Below are positions 47,500 to 60,429 of a stretch of 64,000 bases of DNA, piece by piece (position 1 is the stretch's first letter; each line of letters opens with the position of its first letter). The notes under the pieces are model-generated. The model was not told where the DNA came from. It did not search any database and was given only the letters and a program-made list of their open reading frames with translations. A program made the position numbers and the translations under genes. Origin of the DNA: Onthophagus taurus (Eukaryota; Arthropoda; Insecta; Coleoptera; Scarabaeidae); the NCBI RefSeq assembly GCF_036711975.1, contig NC_091975.1, positions 4,342,501 to 4,406,500 on the forward strand, read 5' to 3'.

Positions 47500-50400
47500 C
47501 ACTTGTTTATTTTCAATTAAATGCGTTTCATCGGTGAAAAGATCGCGAAACGACCACCAACAATCTCTCTCTATTTTCCGTTTATAGTAAAGCCGGGTCT
47601 AAACCTCTCTTTGCAAATAGCTGCGGGTGACTGCGGACATCTCAGTGGGCTTTCGATAGTAAAAGAGATCTCATTGACGGGGTCAAAAGGGCAACGGAGG
47701 CCGATTCCCACCTTTAATATACCAATGTCAACTATTTTTTATCTTAACTCGCTATGTCACAATACATAATTTAATTAATTATTATTAAATTTTAATTTTT
47801 TGGTTCGTTTATATGGATGAAAAGTTTCTCAACCCTCACTGAAATAAAGAAAAAAATCACATAAGTCGGTGATCTTATCGTTAAAGTATCGATAAATTAT
47901 ATTCAGAAACGCAACGATAACCTTTAACATGTTGAAAGAGGTGGAGGTCCTTGTATTGTCTTTCAGTCGATATATTCAATCCAAATCACTTTGTGTTAAG
48001 TGTTTTTGAGAAAATTTCGAAAAAACAACTTACATAATTAAAATGGATTATGTAATAATTTGAAGGATTTTATTTTATAGAATCGTTTCATGATCTCGCA
48101 TAACTACGAAAATTTATAGAGCATGAAATTCTCTCCTATCAATTAAACGATCATTTTAGAATTACGGTGTAATAGAAAATCGACAATAATAATTAAAGTT
48201 TGTCTTACCACCTGTAGAGTTAACAAATAGAATTAACTGACATCTGTTTATTGATGTTAAAGTCCTTGGTTATTTAGTTTTAGTAATCCTTGGTACTTTC
48301 TCGTACATAAATGTATTTCCAAAGTTAATTTATGGGCTAGATATTAAAGAGTGAAAGTTTGCACTTCATCAAATTATGTTATAGTCACGTGGTTTGAATT
48401 TCTTATGCTGCAAAATCAAGAGAGACATGAAAATATATGAGATGGTTGAAGAGAGAGAGGAGAGAGATCTTGGAATCCATGGAAACCGATAATAGAACTG
48501 GACATGAAGTGGTCTTATCCCACTTATGATCAAATTTGACAAGAGATACATCGGACACCAAGGAGATGGAAACGTTTCTAGAAGACTTATCTAAAGCAAT
48601 AAAAGCAGAGGAAGCCAAAGCGACCCAGGAAATATCGGAAATTTGGATCTTATTGCTAGGAACTAACGTGGAAAAAACTGTCTAAACAAGGAAAAGCTGT
48701 ATTTCCAGAACGAATAGAAAAGGAAAGGGAACCGAAAAAAACACCTCTACACCTGGCATTGACTTTCAGTTTCCTTTTGAGACACATACGCAAACACCAT
48801 ACTTCAAGTCCAAATAAATGAAGATCTAGTAACCAATAAAAATCAAGTTTTAATCTGTTTCACTCGCATTGATCTGTGATGTCGGAGTTCTTAATTTTTC
48901 CTGAAAACTCAAATAATTAGATAAAAAGCTATTTTTCAGTATTTTTTAAACAATTAAAATTGAGACATCTATGTACAACTTCTAAATGTCAATATTGGTC
49001 ACGAACTGCTTGTTACACTTAGCGTATAGCTCACTTTATTTCGAACCTTTAAACCTTGGTACATTACCATTCGCAAGAAATATACCCACATGTTACTCTG
49101 ACTTTAAAAAACTGTTCTTAAATCATCTTTAATGAAGACATTCGAAATAGTTTTTAACAAATGCTTAGCATGTACTTTGTTGGAGATAAAAAATGATCTC
49201 ATCAATCATTATTACATGATAAATCGAGTGTAAAATTGGCACCTCACGAAGTTTAGGTATAATAATCTTTTAGAAAGTTATATAACTGAGAAGTGAGTTT
49301 AAAAGTGCACAATGCTGTCATTGTACGGCGCAAAATAGATTATCTTTAAAAATTATAACCGTAAACTTTCACTCTAATGGGGGACGACTTCGTTTTTGAA
49401 ATACAAAACGTGAAAGAAATCACATAGTAAATGCTAAACGAAGAATCGTTATTAATGATTTGTTTGTTTCTTAGTAACGTCTTCTTTTATTAACAGAGAA
49501 TAATTTGTCGTTTAGTTTAATGATAAACGTCGAGAAAATTGATCGGTTTTCTAGATTCCAAAGACAATACGTCCTCCGTGATTAACGAGGTTTCATTCAA
49601 GTAAAAATGTTTTCTTGCGAGCAAATTATAACTGACATTTCAAGTGAGCGACTTCCTTTTTCGCAATAGACGTTAATTTTTGAGCCTGAAGGTCGATTAG
49701 ATTTTAATTTATACCATACAAAAAGTGAATTATGACCTAAAAAGTCATTCAAATGTTGTCCACTTTAAGTCAACTTTTCTTAAATTAATATTTAATTATT
49801 AATTTGACCTTAATGGTGTCAATCGTGTATTGACAAAAAATCTTTTTGAAACAGCATCACATGATTAATAAGTTCAAATCGTGAGTACACTCCCTTAAAA
49901 TTACAATGAAGAACGATTATCTTAACAATAAAGTATCCGGGCATCGTTTTTATTATGTAAAGCAGGAGATTCTTCGTCCTTGACATTATTTTGGATGGAA
50001 TTCAAGGAGTAAATGGTCGTGAAAAGCTATCTTGTTTTTTAATTATTTAATTATTCTCTTTTCACATAACACTTTTCTCAAGATTAGAAGAAATCCACCG
50101 TTTTATGAGTTGCAAGGAAAGATTCTTCTATTAATGGAAATTAATTCGAGACTCTTCTTAAAGTGTTAAAGTACTGAACCTAACAATTTTTTCAAACCTA
50201 TAGTTCTGCCTCAAGTTTAAGAAAACTTTACATGACACTACAATATCTGTTGTTACGAGATCTACAATAAAAACCAAGAAATATTTGATTACGCAGACAC
50301 CATACCCTGGTTGTCCAAGGAACAAGTTTGGAGATCCAGATCTAAGGTCTAAATAGATGCAAAAAAATCAACTTATCTCTTTTTCCACAATCCTAATGTT

Positions 50401-50765
50401 GGTATAGGTCAGGTCCATATTTAGCTTCTACTGATCTGGGACATCATACATCATCATTTTATGAGTACTCAAAAAAATTCGATGGTAAAAACAAATCTTC
50501 ATCGTCGAAATCGTTAATAAAATAAAATTTATTTCGAACTCGTCTCAAAAATTTGCGTTTATATATGCAACCAAATCAACAATAAATTTAAAAATAGGAA
50601 CCTTTAATTTTTCAAACCTACGCTGATAAAATATCCAGATCAAATCAGATCGAACCAGTTAAAAATCAGTCACCTGTCATAAGTCAGTGTAAATTTACAA
50701 GTAAATAAACCATCAGTCGTTTCATTTATTTATCCAATTTATAAAAAAAAATATATTGAAAAACA
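47500..50765. other. Intergenic region between chitin-binding gene and Dhdh
   Basis: No gene recognised. Bases 47521-47720 are upstream of the chitin-binding gene and may hold its promoter. Bases 48400-48800 have purine-rich, coding-like composition on + with frames such as KEMETFLEDLSKAIKAEEAKA, broken by stops. This may be a transposon relic of unknown type. An initiator-like TCAGT lies near 50680, upstream of Dhdh. Confidence 0.4.
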
Positions 50766-51822
50766 ATGGCTTTACGTTGGGGAATTGCCAGTGCAGGAAG
50801 AATTTCGCATGATTTCGTAGCGGCTTTAAAAACTTTACCTGCAGATGAACACGAAGTTGTTGCAGTCGCGGCTAGAAATCATGAAAATTCATTGGAATTT
50901 GCTAAAACGCATGGGATTCAAAAAGCGTATGAAGGTTATTTAGATCTTGCTACTGACGTTTCAGTTGGTAAGTTAAATTAAAATAACTTCAATTGCATAT
51001 ATTTACTTTATTAATTTATTTTGAGATGTCGTTTACATCGGTACAATAAACACCCAACATTTATATTTAACAAAGCTAATGTTGGAACATGGTAAACATG
51101 TTTTGTGCGAAAAACCATTAACAATAAATTCAACACAAACGAAAGAACTAATTGAGTACGCAAAGAGCAAAAATTTATTTTTAATGGAAGCAATTTGGTC
51201 AAGATGTTTCCCAGTTTACAAAGAATTAACCCATCAATTAAAAATGGGAACAATCGGAGATGTTCTTTACGTTAACGTAACATTTGGTGTACCGATCGAT
51301 AAAGTACCAAGAGTTAGTTTAAAAAAAATGGGTGGTGGAGGAATCCTCGACATCGGAATTTACACCCTACAATTCGTCCAGTACATTTACCGCGGCGTGA
51401 AACCTTTAAAAGTATGCGCAACGGGACATTTAAATTCCCAAGAAGTTGATGAAATGGCCAACGGACTACTTTTATATCCAGATGGAAAAAGCGCGGTTGT
51501 TAGCTGTTGCACAAAAACTTTATATCCAAATGAAGCGGTTGTTGTTGGAACTAAAGGACAAATAGTGATCCCAACCTTTTGGTGTCCGTCAAAATTGATT
51601 ACGCCCGAAAAAACGTTTGAATATGAAATTCCCAAACCCGGAGTTCAATTAAATTTTCAAAACAGCGGTGGATTGGCTTATGAAGCCGACGAAGTGCGAA
51701 GATGCATCAAAGCAGGATTAATAGAAAGCCCAATGTTGCCTCACAGCGAAAGCATTGAATTAAGTGAGATGATGGATTCGTTTAGAAACGATCTTGGAGT
51801 TATTTATCCGGAAGATATTTAA
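50766..51822 (+). CDS. Dhdh: Trans-1,2-dihydrobenzene-1,2-diol dehydrogenase (dimeric dihydrodiol dehydrogenase)
   Basis: NADP-dependent oxidoreductase of the GFO/IDH/MocA family, cytosolic, acting on dihydrodiols and some sugars such as D-xylose in characterised relatives. Two exons, 50766-50967 and 51026-51822, phase 1 junction; 332 aa, normal length. The Rossmann start is WGIASAGRISHDF. VVYIGTINTQHL gives the second nucleotide-binding strand, and CEKPLTIN holds the family Glu-Lys-Pro. GGGILDIGIYTLQF carries the conserved Asp and Tyr of the active site region. The ATG sits directly before the Rossmann strand with no room for a targeting peptide. It converges on Mpi, with stop codons 111 bp apart. 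Confidence 0.93.
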
Positions 51823-51933
51823 GAAAAATTATATGAATTGGAAATTTATCATTTTTTTATTATAAAAAAATTATTCAAATATATTATCAGCCAAATTATT
51901 GTTTATGTTTATTAAAAGTATAAAAAAAGTACA

Positions 51934-53670
51934 TTAAACATTTGCAACTGCTTGAAATGCTAAAAAATCGTTTGATAGATCCTTCAATTTCACACATTCA
52001 GCAGCGGGTATAAACAAACTGCTTCCAGATATTAAATGCATCTTGTTCAATTTAGCAGATCCAGAAATCACTAAGAATATGCTGGCGGTTTCTCTTGGAA
52101 TTAATTCAAATTCAGACATTTTTTGCTTGATCTAAAAATAGCAAATATATCATAAACAATAACAATAAAAATCATTAAATTTCTAACATCTATTTTAACA
52201 ATAGCGAAATCTTCAACAGGGGGTTTAAAAATATGAATGTATTCATTCTCAATTTGTGGCAGAAATAATTTACTATGAGCGCTTTCCCCATCGTAATTTA
52301 ATATCGCACAAAGCGTTTCAACATCTTTAAATTTTGGGGTTAAACCGGCACGGACTACGTTATCCGAACAAGCCATACATTCAACACAATCTGTAAATTA
52401 AATTTAATACATTAATATAAATTTAAAATAAATTTATTTTAAAAGACAAAACCTCCTGATAAATATGCATGTGGGATATTAGCAGCTAAAAACACAGCTT
52501 GCATAGGATTCAATGATAAATAATTGAGGAAAAAAACAGCGAAACATCCTACATCTTCCGGAAATTGACTGTTGAGTCTTTCAACAAGACCACAAAGTTG
52601 CAACTCTCTCTCCCTAACATCTTAAATACAATGAATTAAATTAATTTACTAATTATTTTGGTTAATACCTAAATCTTTAGATCGACTCAAAAAGTTATTT
52701 AATAATCGCGAAATAACTTCTTGCGGTTTGGTCATCATGGAACAAAAACAATTTTTTAAGGCAGTTTTTGATACATCCTCTGAACTATTTATAAATATTT
52801 CGCAAAGATCCGCTCCGATCAAATCTCCTAATTCAGGAATAACTAAAATAACAATTTAATCAATTAAATAATTTTATTATACAGTGTGTTAATTAATTAT
52901 TGTACCCGACGTCATCATTGCAAGTATGCAACCAATATCACAGTATTGGTATTGCAATTACACGCGATTTGCTTGTACTGTGATATTGGTTGCATACTTG
53001 CAATGATGACGTGATAAAAAAAGAAAATTACCTTCAAAAAACTTTTTAATCTCATTATAAGGTCTAAAACCACATAAAGCTTCAAATGGTGTTAAAGCAA
53101 CTGCAATTTCAGGTTTATGATTATTATCTTTATAAACATCAGGAAATTTTGAATGTAGTTGTTTAGCCATTTCCTTTTAAACAAAGTAGAATTATTTTAA
53201 AATTAATTTTAATAAAAAAAAGATTAAATTAAATACTTTATCTGGATGAACTTGAATAGATAGTGCTTTTTCTATTGACAATATTTTAAACAAAAATGGC
53301 AACTTTTCTTTTCCAAAAACACTCTTAATTTTTTCACCCAAATATTCCGGTTTTTCTTTAAGTAATTCCAAAAGATTCTTCCCTTCATTTTTAATATCTG
53401 ACGGAGCTTTTACGTTCGCCCCAAACCATAATTCAGCATACGGAGTTCCATTTTCAATTTCAAAATCTTTATGTACATTTTTATAAAGCTCAGCAACCAT
53501 ACTTTGATGACCCTTTTTTCCCCAATCATATTTTTGAACTTTTCCACTTAATTCCAAGACGGTGTTATTCCTGTTTATAAAAAAATTGTTAAACAACGAG
53601 ATTTAGGAAAATAAATAAATCATTAAACATACTTTTTGGGATGTATTTTTAGGTATTTTGAATACCACAT
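51934..53670 (-). CDS. Mpi: Mannose-6-phosphate isomerase (phosphomannose isomerase, type I)
   Basis: Zinc enzyme converting fructose-6-phosphate and mannose-6-phosphate, feeding GDP-mannose and glycosylation. Seven minus-strand exons: 53670-53633, 53570-53237, 53173-53032, 52842-52669, 52620-52453, 52390-52188, about 52131-51934; about 418 aa. Conserved blocks are [36 protein letters not shown] (zinc ligands Q and H), [20 protein letters not shown] (zinc ligand E), NIPHAYLSG (zinc ligand H), [18 protein letters not shown]. All zinc-binding positions expected for the family are present. The first exon is short (12 codons), and its donor and phase fit exactly. The exon 3-4 intron carries a perfect inverted repeat at 52909-53012. 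Confidence 0.93.
52909..53012. repeat. Perfect 37-bp inverted repeat in an Mpi intron
   Basis: 52909-52945 is the exact reverse complement of 52976-53012, with a 30-bp loop. Arms begin ACGTCATCATTGCAAG. The hairpin fills much of the 189-bp intron between Mpi exons 3 and 4 and ends about 20 bp from the donor site. Confidence 0.85.
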
Positions 53671-53699
53671 GGTTAATATAAACAACTTTTTGGATTTAG

Positions 53700-56050
53700 A
53701 AGGAAATTTAAAAGGGACGGTGTTCATTAATGAAGCGATTACTTACATTTTTTAAAAACAATCTTAAATTAGAAAAAAAACGATTTGTTTTACTTCAAAA
53801 ACTTGCTAATTTAGATGATGTTTTTTGATAAAAATTTTAAACGTCAACGTTTTAGGAGTTATCAGCTGATTATGACATTTTGGCAAGTTTCCTTTTAACT
53901 TTCAACCAGAAAACGGTTTATAGATGGTGAAAGGATCATTTTAACGTACCCAGTGAGTTGTATACTTTCGGTATCCATTATAAGGTGGCGCTTTTAAAAA
54001 TCTTACAGTTCAAAGTATTTAAATTTTATTCTAGAATGAAATACATACTTTTTGATTTTTTAATCGTTACATTGACAATAACTTGCTATATATTCTAGAT
54101 ATTAGACACACTCTAAGTTTTAATTGTTGATTCCAGTATTTAGAAGTTGATTCCAGTATTTAGAAGTTCATTCCAGTATCTAGGGTAAGATTATAGAGTT
54201 TTGGATGACTCAAAAACTGTTTATTCAACAACCTTTACGCAAAGATCGTAATTTTTTATCTTTTGCTATAACCAATACATTATTTATTTATTTTCTCACT
54301 TCACAGTCTTTGAAGTTGATTAAAACTAGTTATTATTTTCTTGTTTAGAGAGTGAAAAAACTGAAACCATCTGGCTTATTGTTTGCACGTGGAGCTTTTT
54401 TTGTTGGAAACACGTACGTATACGCGTGCTGGCAACAAAATTTCGGTCAGTATCAACCGTTCCAAAAGTAGGGGAACGAACGATTTGGCAGCTGAGGTCA
54501 TCGACCTCCGTTAAAATTCAAGTTCAAAGACCAACGGTACGACTCCACGCACACAAACTCAAACTCAAACGCGTGTGTTAAATGAAAACGAAAAAAGTGG
54601 CTATTTTTAAATTTTTCGAATTTTTAGCTTTAAAATTAAATCATCTTTTATTTTTAGGCGTTTCTTTCTGATAATATAAAACTTAATCTCGCTGAATTAA
54701 GTAAGGTTTAGGTGTTTTTATTTAAAAAAGATTGATTGTTTTATAAACAAATTGGTACGCGTGCCAAATAAGATAACTTATTGGACAACAACGACGGCGT
54801 AACCGGACACTTATCCGTTTATTCCACCCGCTCCGTTGGAAAACAGACAGATAAAGTCCCGAGATAAAGCCCGAACATGGAAAATAAAAAAAAATAACGA
54901 CGCAAGTTCAATGGCAGTGCGTATCGTATAAAAATAACTTGGGTTATTATCAGATTTTTGCTTGGCTTCGTTTACACTTTTAATACATACATACAGAACA
55001 GGATCGGACTTTTTTCCACTCTTAAATCGAGTAAAATTAAATGAAATCAAGTCTGAAGAAATTTTAAAAGATAAGTCCGGTTCTGCTTTATGTAAATTCT
55101 TTCTTAATCACCCTCAAGTGCCACCTCCACTCAGTCGAGAGTAATTCGCCAATTAAACTCGGTTAATTAATTTGGTGTGACACACGGGTGGCCAAATTAA
55201 CAGGCAGAAACGAATTTATTCGTTTCGTTTGGGAAGATTAAAAATGACAACTAAGAAAAATTATATTTGATAAAGATCTTATTTTAACACCGAGATATAA
55301 ACACTTTATTCATTCAATTCTAAGACGAATCCATTTCCATTCAATTGTCCAGTCAATTATACATTAATGTCTAAATGACAACTCCACATAACTAACAGCC
55401 GTCCCAAGGAAATGATGCTAATAAAATTTGTGGGCCAATCACCCACGTGACGTAAATGATTTAGAGAAATAACAGAAATGTTAGAGGAGATGGAGAAATA
55501 TAAGATGCAAATACTAGTTGAGATATATAGATAGGTCCTCCAGTAAGAGAGCGACAAATAGATCATCACAAGCCGAGATATCTATAAACTCCAGATATGT
55601 ACATGATTAATATGGAACAATGGGGAAACACGGTGGAGAAGAGATACTGAAGACGAAGCAAGAATCAAAAAGGATGAGAAAAACTAGAAACAGTTCTGAT
55701 AAAACCGGCAGGTGTAGTATTTACCGAGTCTTCCCTCTGTTTGCGTGGTTTGGTGACTCGTTGGATATTCCTCATTGTATAGCCGTTCTTCTGCAGTATT
55801 TATTGTAGGTAATCTTCTTTCTTTAGGTTTTCTTTATCACATATCCCCTCTGCTGGCTAGAATAAGGTTTGAATCACGGACCTCTTCTGTTGTGGGTGGT
55901 GATGGAATGAAGTCTGCAGGTATCTATTCTGTCTTCATAATTTGTCTTCCTAGTGATCAACATATCGAAGAATAGTAACTGTTTTGCAGTAACTGTAAAT
56001 TTTATCATGGGGAGTGTTGCCAGATCACGAAAGTGTCATCGACGTAACGT
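53700..56050. other. Gene-poor region right of Mpi
   Basis: No gene recognised beyond the 20-bp repeat. Bases 54370-54600 and 54760-54880 are somewhat GC-rich with CpG steps and could be regulatory. Short open frames at 55600-56000 show no family resemblance. Confidence 0.35.
54127..54184. repeat. 20-bp tandem repeat, three copies
   Basis: TTGATTCCAGTATTTAGAAG occurs twice in a row, followed by a third copy with two changes (TTCATTCCAGTATCTAG). Confidence 0.85.
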
Positions 56051-56054
56051 AGCT

Positions 56055-56890
56055 GTTATAATAATAATAATAATAATTTATTTAATCACCTGGCTACACA
56101 TAGTAGATGTGACAAGTTCAAACCACATACAATATATAATACATAACATACACAATATTCAACAAAGAAAGAGAGAAATTAAATTATGAAGTATGACCTA
56201 TGCTAGTTGACTAGGACTAATAGTCATTTTTAATTGCAGATGGCAAATTATTATAGAACTTTGGGAAATCATACCGTGGACTCTTTTCAAAGAAAGCCGT
56301 CTTATGATGACCCAAGCACACCAAACTATCAGATCTAGTTTCGTAATTGTGTTTCATGACAGGGTATCTATAGACATGCTCCCGCACATGAACAACTGAT
56401 TTATATATATATATATATATACTTTGGAGAGTAAGAAGCGAATTGGCCTTGAATGTATCTCTACACGAATCTCTGCAGTTTAGGTCGAAAATTAATCTTA
56501 TAATGCGCTTCTGTGCTACAAAGGCACGCCGCCACTCCGTCGATCTTCCCCACAATTGTATGAGAGATGCGAATAACAGAGAGCATAATACGCATCTAAT
56601 AATCCCGATAGCGGGAGGCATCCCTTCAACTTCAGAATTGCATAAAAGGACGAGTTCAATTTCGAAACCAGATGATCAACATGTTTGTCAAAACTTAGCT
56701 GCTCGTCTAGATAAACACCCAAAAATTTGCAGCTATTTGATAGAATGATATCATCGGCTTGCGGAAGCCTTCTCCTCTTATGAAAATTTACAAACACGGT
56801 TTTTTTTAGATTAAGAACAATACGATTTTGTTTGCACCAAGCATCAAATGATTCAACGGTATAGGAGATGGTTTCTAATTTTTGAATATT
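56055..56890 (-). mobile_element. 3' part of a decayed non-LTR retrotransposon (RT domain tail)
   Basis: Minus strand reads the end of a reverse transcriptase and its C-terminal region in broken frames: FLGVYLDEQLSFDKHVDHL (about 56700), then LSYNCG, FVAQKRIIRLIFDLNCRDSCRDTF (about 56450-56510), and NYETR...FYNNLPSAIK near the 3' end. A (TA)n run at 56402-56421 interrupts it. At about 56056-56080 it ends in a TTATTATTATTA microsatellite, as in many CR1/Jockey-like elements. Confidence 0.8.
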
Positions 56891-57589
56891 AAGATGCTCA
56901 TTTTATATGTCAGGCATAAAAAGAGCTTTTACAAGCAGTCTTGAGTATCTGGGGGGTGCAAGTGCTAAGATGATGATGACTTGCACAAACACTAACTTTT
57001 AACTCATTTGATGACTTTGTCACTTGATTGAAGTTTTTATGACTTCTGTACCAAGAACTTGTTCCATTGACAAAATGTTTAGCACATCAAGGAATTGGCT
57101 CAGATGACCATGAACTAAGTGAGATGATCAATTTGATTGTAAATAAGTGATAAATGTTATTTTTAAAATGAAAAAAAATTTATTTGAAATCATCTGATGA
57201 CAGATATGTTTGTTTCAGTTTAGAAAGACGTTCTCGCGCGATGTATACCGAGGGTTAGCACGGCCGCGTCGAGTCGCTATCGACTTCCTAACATGCGCCG
57301 TTGCGTTGTGACGTCACCAAACACGTACAGGTCTCTGAACTCGGCCGACAAAAAATCTATATTAATACCATCGCTGCTGATACGGCCTTATCGGTTAACG
57401 TTACCGGTTACAAGCCTCGAGGGCTCAATTCCTTCTACAGAGAACTTAAAAATGATGTTTTATCAATAATCATAGCAAATCAAAAAAGATACTATTATTA
57501 AAGCCATAATCGAATAAGATGTTGTTATTGGTAAATGTTGAATGTATTGTTGTGATGTTGAGAAAAAGTTAAAGGTTGGTTCACATATG

Positions 57590-58322
57590 ATGGGTGAGGC
57601 ATCGATCACAGTTTGTTTCAGATGAGGCGAATAGCGGAAACAAGATGCAAGAGAACGATCCCGTTCCCCACCACAGCGCCACCGTAGCGCGGTCATTCAA
57701 CTCCGGCGGCCGCCGCAAGCGGCAGCACAACACACGCTCCGAGCACGCTGTGTTTTCCGCGGCGGACCATTTAACTCGACGTCGCGACGCGCGACCACCC
57801 GAAAAACCTAACAACGACGACGGCTACGTAAAACGCGTTTTCCGCGAGATTTTCCGAGTGTCTCTGTGTGATAACGATGGATTTCCAGTGGATTTTCCTT
57901 CAGTGATTTCTCGAGGATACGACACAAAAAAAGCTTTTCGCGTTTCCCTCGCTTCTCAGTGTTTTTATTTCTTTCCTCATTTTTATTAATTATTATTATT
58001 ATTAATTAATTAAATTATAATTATTACTTATAATCATTATTTCTTTTCATCATTATCACTAAAAATTTAATTTCGGAAGACATAAGATTTTTTCAGCAAA
58101 TTTAAAGATCTTATCTCTTCCAAAAACTAATTCCTCTTCCAGTTACCCATCGTGTAATACTAAAAAAAACCCTTTCAATTTCCTTTCTTAATTACATAAC
58201 AGGATTGAAATCGAAAAGGAAAACAAGAAACTAACAGACTCTTCATCTTCTTCTTTTTCTTCAGTGAAGTTTTTCACGTGCAACTACTTCGGGATTTCGT
58301 TCGTAAACATCTATGTAAAATG
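57590..58322 (+). promoter_or_regulatory. CpG-rich patch, putative promoter and first exon
   Basis: Bases about 57640-57860 are by far the most GC- and CpG-rich in the window (GGCGGCCGCCGCAAGCGGC-like runs, GTCGCGACGCGCG). An open frame (57594-57989, +) crosses them, but its peptide is basic and repetitive without any known domain. A good donor, AAAATGTGAGTAACC, lies at about 58322. Together this resembles the promoter and untranslated first exon of a gene lying to the right, outside the window. A GC-rich dispersed repeat is the alternative. Confidence 0.3.
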
Positions 58323-59514
58323 TGAGTAACCATTATTAATAATCATTAAAATAAATAATTCCATTATCACTACTGACCCAGTTTACTACTCACCACGATA
58401 GTGATCCGTTTCGTGTTTCTACAACTACTCACTTCTCGCCCTCACGGACACGTGCCGAATTCATTTTCACGCATTCGTACACTTGATTTTGGCATTGGCC
58501 AAATCCATCTTATCTTATTAAAGGTGAATGTTAAAAACTCCTTGAAAATAATAAATAAATAACGTAGAGTTTAAAATTAATTAAATTTTTTCATAGAAAT
58601 TAGATGACTGAATTTTATTTCCAGTTAAATTTAACGTGGAAATTGTGATTCAAAACGTGTTGTTGAAAAGAATTATGTCGTAATTGTGGTTTCTTGGAAT
58701 TAATTTAATTGCAGTTTTTTACCCTTATATGACTGAAACAGTAATCGAGTTAATAACCAAAACAATTTTTAAACTTTTATGATTAAGTACCTCATTCTGC
58801 AAAGTGATTTTAAGGAACTGAATTTATATTCAATTATGCACCCATATCAAATACTTACATCTTTTTGCAAACTAAGTTTTACACTGTAACCTAAATCTCA
58901 TTTAGATACTTACGTAACACTTAAACGTTTATGCAATCAATTTGTAAGATAGAATTATTCTCCAAACTGGTTCTGAAACATGCTTCCAAAACATAATTTG
59001 AATCATTCAAATTTCTAAAGTGAAGTTTGTATCCAATTATGTATTTATATCATTTTCCAAAACTCTAACTTAAATGTTTTTGTAATTTAAATACATCTGC
59101 AAACCAAGTTTCAAACTGGAACTTGAATCTCTATCATTTTAGACACTTAAGTAAACCTTCAAAAATGTTAAAAATCCTTTTCCAAAATAGAACTTTTGCG
59201 ATCAGGTATAAAATTATTATCGCCACAACCATACTTTATGCTATCCATTTGCGGCAGTAAAGTGACATTTTGTGCTACTGTCTAGTAAACTGTGCAGTTA
59301 GCGGCAGGTAAAGTATTTTACTGTCAATTGCTGTCAATTTGAAAAAAATGCCGCAAAACAGAGCTGGATTTGAACCCTGTCCTTCTACTATACTACCGAT
59401 CTTTGATACAAAGTGTATCTTTACGAAGGTATATTAACAAAACAAATCGTTTGTCACATGTCATATAATATTGCTAAGTTACAATATCGTTAAATTTTGC
59501 GGTTGGCGATAAAA

Positions 59515-59625
59515 TGTTGTATGCAACACGTCAGCAAAGTGTCTTTATCGAACTCGCCTGTTACTCGCCTGGCTCGACTCGCAAACTCAGACTGGTTCGA
59601 TAAAGCATCACTTTGCTGACTTGGT
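59515..59625. repeat. Imperfect inverted repeat
   Basis: GTCAGCAAAGTGTCTTTATCGAAC pairs imperfectly with GTTCGATAAAGCATCACTTTGCTGAC. The middle is rich in CTCGCCTG / CTCGACTCGC. Probably a foldback element. Confidence 0.55.
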
Positions 59626-60429
59626 ACATAAATAACTATTATCCAAACTGTAAAAAGCTTGAGATCTAAAACTCAACTTTGTAAGTAACGAATCAACGGT
59701 TTCTAGGGTGAATTAGATCATATCTAGAACGATGCAAATAAACGAATGATCTTGTCACTTTTGTACACCCCTCGTTATTTAACGGATTAGTGATATTTTC
59801 GCTGTGTTGAGCAGGGTTAGAAAAATAGGATGCGCTATCTGCTTAGCCGACTTAGCCTAGATTGCTATCTTGGATTTTGACTGAGAAATTAGCTAAAAAG
59901 GTTATTATAGACTTATGGCGGTAGTGTTATTCGTAGCAATTCTTGTATAATAAAAGGCTTTCTGCCATGTCTTTTTAATTATGGGGTATAGGATACTGGG
60001 CCTCTAGCATCCTTATTATTACACAACGAAGCTATTTTTAATTGCATAATAAGAATATTTTTTTAAATAATGTAATTATGGTAAAAGTTTGAAATTTTCT
60101 TTCCAGGTATAGTGATGATACACGTCATTATTCCATTTGAAATGGAACAGGACTTTTTTTATAACCTCCAACCAACACCTTTAAGCGATTTACACCACAA
60201 ACTACCCACAATTGATGTGAGAAGATAGACAGGCTACGAAAATGTAAGTCTCAGTTCATATTGACATTATTAATACTGTTATAAGTTAAATATCGTTCCA
60301 TAAAAAATGTGCACTTAAATATATGAAAATTACTACATCGCCATCTAGTAGTAAGTAGGTTATCGATTCCTTACAATAGCTGTAAGACACAGTCTGTTGG
60401 GCGGTTCTGAACATCTGTTTGTCTTAGGC

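Noticed and set aside
52958-53170. Mpi exon 3 extended through the donor into the inverted repeat.
   Set aside because: The extra residues are not Mpi-like. The donor at 53031/53030 and acceptor at 52843 restore the family sequence.
57301-57814. Overlapping frames of 66-77 codons on both strands near the CpG-rich patch.
   Set aside because: No family resemblance; such frames are expected from GC-rich sequence with few stops.
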